Source: Actinacidiphila glaucinigra
GTDB lineage: Bacteria; Actinomycetota; Actinomycetes; Streptomycetales; Streptomycetaceae
Length of the DNA: 64,000 nt
Direction: 5' to 3'
Assembly (NCBI RefSeq): GCF_900188405.1
Contig: NZ_FZOF01000035.1
Location: 1 to 64,000 of the forward strand
The notes under the pieces are model-generated. The model had not been told where the DNA came from. It saw only the letters and a program-made list of their open reading frames with translations, and ran no database searches. Below are positions 61,005 to 64,000 of this stretch, piece by piece. Within the stretch, counting starts at the first letter, position 1; each line of letters opens with the position of its first letter. The position numbers were made by a program, and so were the translations under genes.

Positions 61005-62348
61005 ATGAGCGTCACGGCAGCAGCATCTTCCGGGCGGACGCCGAGTGAGCGGACGCCCGCGGCGGTCCTCTTCGAAGGGGCCCGGGTGATCGTGGGCGAC
61101 GGAGAACGCGTCATCGACGACTGCGGCATCGTCGTCCGCGGTGGCCTGATCGAGGTGATCGGCCCGCGTGATGCCCTCGGCGCCGGCCCTGCGCGGCAGA
61201 CGGTCTGTCTGGCGGGGAAGACCGTGATTCCCGCCCTCGTCAATCCGCACGGGCACATCGGCTACTGGAAGGGGGCGGGAGCGGACGCTGCGAACTTCTC
61301 CACCGACAACGTCCTCGACCATCTTCGCCGTCTGGCCTACTACGGCGTCGGCGTGTTCCAGTCCCTCGGCACCGATCGGGACGACACCGAGGTCCGCATC
61401 CGCGACAGGCAGCGGAAAGGCGACCTCGAGGAGGGCCTCGCCGTCCTCTTCACCGCGGGCGCTGGCATCGTCGCCCCCACGCCGGGCTCCGGCAACGGCG
61501 GTCCCTTCTTCGCCGCCGATGCGGTCCACGAAGCCACAAGCGCGGAGGACGCCCGTCGACACGTGCGCGCACTGGCAGCCAAGAACGTCGACGCCGTCAA
61601 GTTCTGGCTCGACGACCGGCACGGCGCCAAGGCCAGGCTGCAACCGGACGTCTACCAGGCGATCATCGACGAGGCGCACACGCACGGCCTGAAGGCCGCC
61701 GCCCACATCTACACCGTGGACGATGCCAAGGCGGCGATCCACGCAGGCGCCGACATCCTCGCGCACCTTCCCCGGACCCCTGCTCCCGACCGGGAGCTCC
61801 TCGACCTCGTTACCACCCGCGACGTCGCGGTCTTCACGTCGATGAGCATCCAACGACCGGACGGCGACGGCTGGCTCGACGACCCGGCTCTGGCCGATCT
61901 CATGCCGGCCGAGGCGATCGCCGACCTGCGCACCAGGATCAAGAGCAACGCCCCCCAGCCACTGTTCGACACGACCGAGGCCTACCAGCGCATGGAAAGC
62001 ACACTGCGGACCTTCGTCGACGCCGGCGTACGGGTGGTCTTCTCGGCGGACACCGGACTGCTCACCCAGATCCCCGGCTTTGCCGAACACCGTGAACTGG
62101 AAGCCCTGGTAGCGGCAGGACTGCCACCACTCGTGGCCCTCCGATGCGCCACAAGGGAGTCCGCGGCCCTGCTGGGGATTGCCGACCGCGGCACGCTCGA
62201 AGTGGGCAAGCGTGCCGACTTCGTCGTCCTGAGTGCGGATCCGCTGCAGGACATCACCAACACGCGCCGGATCGAATCCGTCTACTTTCAGGGCCGCCCG
62301 GTCGACCGGCTCGGCATCCGCGACCGTGTACGCGGGGCCACGGAGTAG
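61005..62348 (+). CDS. Amidohydrolase family protein
   Basis: A 447-residue metal-dependent amidohydrolase (imidazolonepropionase/prolidase-like group). Metal ligands are seen as HGH in NPHGHIGYW (His82, His84), a Lys in VKFWLDD, His in AAHIYTVDDA, and an Asp in SADTGLLT. Signature C-terminal blocks LGIADRGTLEVGKRADFVVL are complete. No signal peptide. ATG with GGAAGG upstream, 33 bases after the lyase gene. Together the cassette likely hydrolyses an amide or lactone and cleaves the acid released (inference). Confidence 0.9.
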   Translation: MSVTAAASSGRTPSERTPAAVLFEGARVIVGDGERVIDDCGIVVRGGLIEVIGPRDALGAGPARQTVCLAGKTVIPALVNPHGHIGYWKGAGADAANFSTDNVLDHLRRLAYYGVGVFQSLGTDRDDTEVRIRDRQRKGDLEEGLAVLFTAGAGIVAPTPGSGNGGPFFAADAVHEATSAEDARRHVRALAAKNVDAVKFWLDDRHGAKARLQPDVYQAIIDEAHTHGLKAAAHIYTVDDAKAAIHAGADILAHLPRTPAPDRELLDLVTTRDVAVFTSMSIQRPDGDGWLDDPALADLMPAEAIADLRTRIKSNAPQPLFDTTEAYQRMESTLRTFVDAGVRVVFSADTGLLTQIPGFAEHRELEALVAAGLPPLVALRCATRESAALLGIADRGTLEVGKRADFVVLSADPLQDITNTRRIESVYFQGRPVDRLGIRDRVRGATE

Positions 62349-62367
62349 CCCCCCGACGCCCCCGCCG

Positions 62368-62448
62368 CCAGATCCGCACCGTCTCGTCGTCGCTCGTGGG
62401 GGCGAGCCGGCTGCCGTCGGGCGACATTGCCATCGAACACACCCAGCC
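62368..62448 (-). pseudogene. WD40 repeat fragment
   Basis: The reverse strand reads GWVCSMAMSPDGSRLAPTSD followed by DETVRIWR, a single complete WD40 unit. No start or neighbours in frame. It is a stray fragment of a WD40 protein, possibly related to the decayed STAND/WD40 gene at 20-21 kb. Confidence 0.6.
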
Positions 62449-62510
62449 GCTGCTCAGTGAGGGCGCGTTGGAGAGCGCAGCCATCCGGGGCGGGGTCTGA
62501 AGCGGTCCTC

Positions 62511-63209
62511 ATGCGGAAGACTGTGCGGGTGACCGTTCCCACTGCGTTCGCCGCTGCTGAAGAGATCCACGCCCATCTGGTGGATCAGCTCAACCTCGCC
62601 CTTCGCCGGCCCGGGATGTACGGCGGCGCGACAGCTCTTCGGATTCTGATTGATCACCTGCTGTTCGTGGAGCGCCAGCCTGAGGCATGGGCTCAGCTTC
62701 AGCGGGAGTGGGAAGACCGCGGGCTGTGGACCTCCACAGGCATCTCGGGAGCTTTCCGAGACTTGTTCCCCAGGCAGGCGGACGACCACGTGATCGCCTC
62801 GGTGTACGCGGAGTTCGTGCATCGACGCGGCTGGCTCAAGCCTGACCACGTGCTCACGGGGGAGGCGTACGAGGCCCTGGCGGGCCGTGTCCGGCAGTGG
62901 GCGGCTGTGGACCGCACGTGGGCGGAGGTGACGGCGGAGTTCGGCTCTCCCTCCGTGCTGTTCGGCGGGAACAACCCGCTGTACGGGAAGACGCTTGCCT
63001 ACCTCACGGAGGATCCGCAGCGCCCGATGGTGGTCTTCCACCTGTGGAACGGCAGCGAACCAGGAGCCGAAGCGTGGCCGCCCGAGCACCAGCAACCGTT
63101 GCTCCTCGCAGTGCGTTGTGGCAGGGGCTCGTTCAGCGGATCGTCGACCTTCACCCCCGAGGGCGAGCGGAGGAAGCCCACAATCGGTGATCCTTGCCCG
63201 GCGCAGTAG
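62511..63209 (+). CDS. Conserved hypothetical protein, 232 aa
   Basis: I do not recognise the family by name. The product is soluble with several Trp-rich helices (IDHLLFVERQPEAWAQLQRE; GLWTSTGISGAFRDLF; VFHLWNGSEPGAEAWPPEHQ). Composition and codon use are typical of the genus. ATG at 62511 was chosen; upstream frame is coding-unlike and no strong ribosome site is seen. Confidence 0.6.
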   Translation: MRKTVRVTVPTAFAAAEEIHAHLVDQLNLALRRPGMYGGATALRILIDHLLFVERQPEAWAQLQREWEDRGLWTSTGISGAFRDLFPRQADDHVIASVYAEFVHRRGWLKPDHVLTGEAYEALAGRVRQWAAVDRTWAEVTAEFGSPSVLFGGNNPLYGKTLAYLTEDPQRPMVVFHLWNGSEPGAEAWPPEHQQPLLLAVRCGRGSFSGSSTFTPEGERRKPTIGDPCPAQ

Positions 63210-63312
63210 CAGCTCCGACGGCGAGCGCAGGTAACCACGGGGGACTCTCGGGGCAGTGAGTCCGCCTCCGCTGGGACGCGTCCGGCCGGCGGAAGACTCC
63301 CCGGCCATCGGT

Positions 63313-64000
63313 TCAGACGACGGATTCCGGCATGTCGTCGGAGGTGGTGAGCTTCAGTGCTTCACGTGCCTTGATCGCCTGTTCGTGGCCGGGCCTGTGC
63401 AGGGCCGCCTCGTAGTGGTCGTAGAACGTTCCCACGTCCTTCGCGTCGGCGGCGTTCGCCCAGTGAGGGCGGGCAGCCTCGATCTCTGTTTGGAGCGCTG
63501 CTACGTGCGGCTGCGCTCCGGCGGGCCATTGGTGGACGCGCAGGATGCGCGCCTGCTCGTCGAGGGCGACTGCGACGTCGTGTGCCCACTGGCGATAGCC
63601 CGTGAAGTCGTCCTTGACGTAGTCGGCTTCCGGTTTGAGGCCGAATCTGGCGTCGTTGATGACGTTGGCGGCTTTGAGGTAGGCGACCTGGTGCTCGTCG
63701 AGCATGGTCTCGTCTCTGCGGACCGATCCCTTGAGGGGACCGGCGGGGTCCCGGTAGAACAGGCACGTCACCTGGCGGTCGCCGTCCGCCCAGCTCTCCT
63801 TGCTGGGCGCGTAGTAGGTCACCTCGACCCCCGTTGGCAGCGCCCAGGAGTCCATGGCGTAGCTGTTGCTCAGGTCCCAGCACCGGGTGTCGGCCTTCTC
63901 GCTGACAGCGTCGTCGCCCGGGAAGGCGTACCGGTCGGCGATCTCGAACACTGCGTACACCTCGGCGGTGTGCCGGCCCTCGCACGACACGAAGGAGAAC
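63313..64000 (-). CDS. Septum-formation-family protein, cut by window edge
   Basis: The reverse frame stays open to the end of the window, so the N-terminus lies beyond it. The visible part has the septum_form (PF13845-like) pattern: SCEGRHTAEVYAVFEI, a Cys in TRCWDL, and DGDRQVTCLFYRDPAGPL, followed by a helical C-terminus of about 100 residues (YVKDDFTGYRQWAHDVAVAL). Family members are secreted or membrane-anchored. Function is poorly known despite the name. Confidence 0.8.
   Translation of the reverse strand, partial: FSFVSCEGRHTAEVYAVFEIADRYAFPGDDAVSEKADTRCWDLSNSYAMDSWALPTGVEVTYYAPSKESWADGDRQVTCLFYRDPAGPLKGSVRRDETMLDEHQVAYLKAANVINDARFGLKPEADYVKDDFTGYRQWAHDVAVALDEQARILRVHQWPAGAQPHVAALQTEIEAARPHWANAADAKDVGTFYDHYEAALHRPGHEQAIKAREALKLTTSDDMPESVV

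Noticed and set aside
59994-62090. A 698-codon open frame antisense to the lyase and amidohydrolase
   Set aside because: Composition is that of a GC-driven antisense frame and no motif is seen, while the forward genes are complete.
1-64000. CRISPR arrays, cas genes or a complete defence island
   Set aside because: No regularly spaced direct repeats with unique spacers and no cas-like proteins were seen. TnpB and a dead STAND gene are the nearest things.
1-64000. Large biosynthetic cluster (PKS, NRPS, terpene, lanthipeptide)
   Set aside because: No core synthase or precursor-modifying pair was found. The FAD oxidase and MFS pump are isolated.

Overview
The window is GC-rich actinobacterial DNA, almost certainly from a Streptomyces chromosome. 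The signs are strong GC bias at third codon positions, frequent GTG and TTG starts, secreted proteins typical of the genus, a CUT1-type sugar ABC importer without its own ATPase, and many IS200/IS605, IS5 and IS701 remnants. The density of broken genes and IS debris suggests a chromosome arm or another accessory region (inference).

Layout. 0-4.2 kb: TnpB 3' end with a structured guide-RNA-like tail, two decayed transposases, a membrane-anchored HTH protein and a secreted protein. 4.8-6.1 kb: two exported glycine-rich proteins, one made of eight exact 17-residue repeats and the other with a collagen-like segment joined to a transposase-like helix-turn-helix. 6.4-11.5 kb: Nudix hydrolase and a PadR-controlled FtsX-type ABC exporter. 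12-15 kb: spermidine synthase-like protein, S51 peptidase, secreted M15 carboxypeptidase. 15-23.5 kb: hypothetical genes, a frameshifted FAD oxidoreductase, a secreted NlpC/P60 hydrolase, a ruined STAND/WD40 NTPase, an I36 inhibitor and a lipoprotein. 23.5-28 kb: EamA transporter divergent from a MocR regulator, and a DHA2-type MFS pump. 28.4-30 kb: small conserved proteins.

30.3-42.1 kb is the most coherent system: a carbohydrate-utilisation locus. A LacI regulator diverges from a GH35 beta-galactosidase and precedes an operon of sugar-binding lipoprotein, two permeases, a 59-residue membrane protein, a GH29 alpha-L-fucosidase, a membrane-anchored SurA/PrsA-type foldase and a secreted parallel beta-helix enzyme with an F5/8C-type carbohydrate-binding domain. 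Similar TGTTATCG...TAACA operators lie at both promoters. The likely substrate is a fucosylated galactose-containing glycan, cleaved outside the cell and trimmed inside (inference).

42-50 kb: two pseudogenes, a cold-shock group (CspA-like protein, DEAD-box helicase, CBS protein, small conserved protein), an AraC regulator and two secreted peptidoglycan-binding-like proteins. 50.8-55.3 kb: an acetoin pair (alsD-alsS) and a translationally coupled sigma-factor operon. 55.7-59 kb: an initiator tRNA with an extra base in its T-stem, a Doc-like toxin-antitoxin pair, and remnants resembling genes of actinobacterial mobile elements. 59.2-62.3 kb: a GntR(FCD)-controlled cassette of a PEP-mutase-family lyase and an amidohydrolase behind a four-site operator. 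62.5-64 kb: a conserved hypothetical and the truncated end of a septum-formation-family protein.
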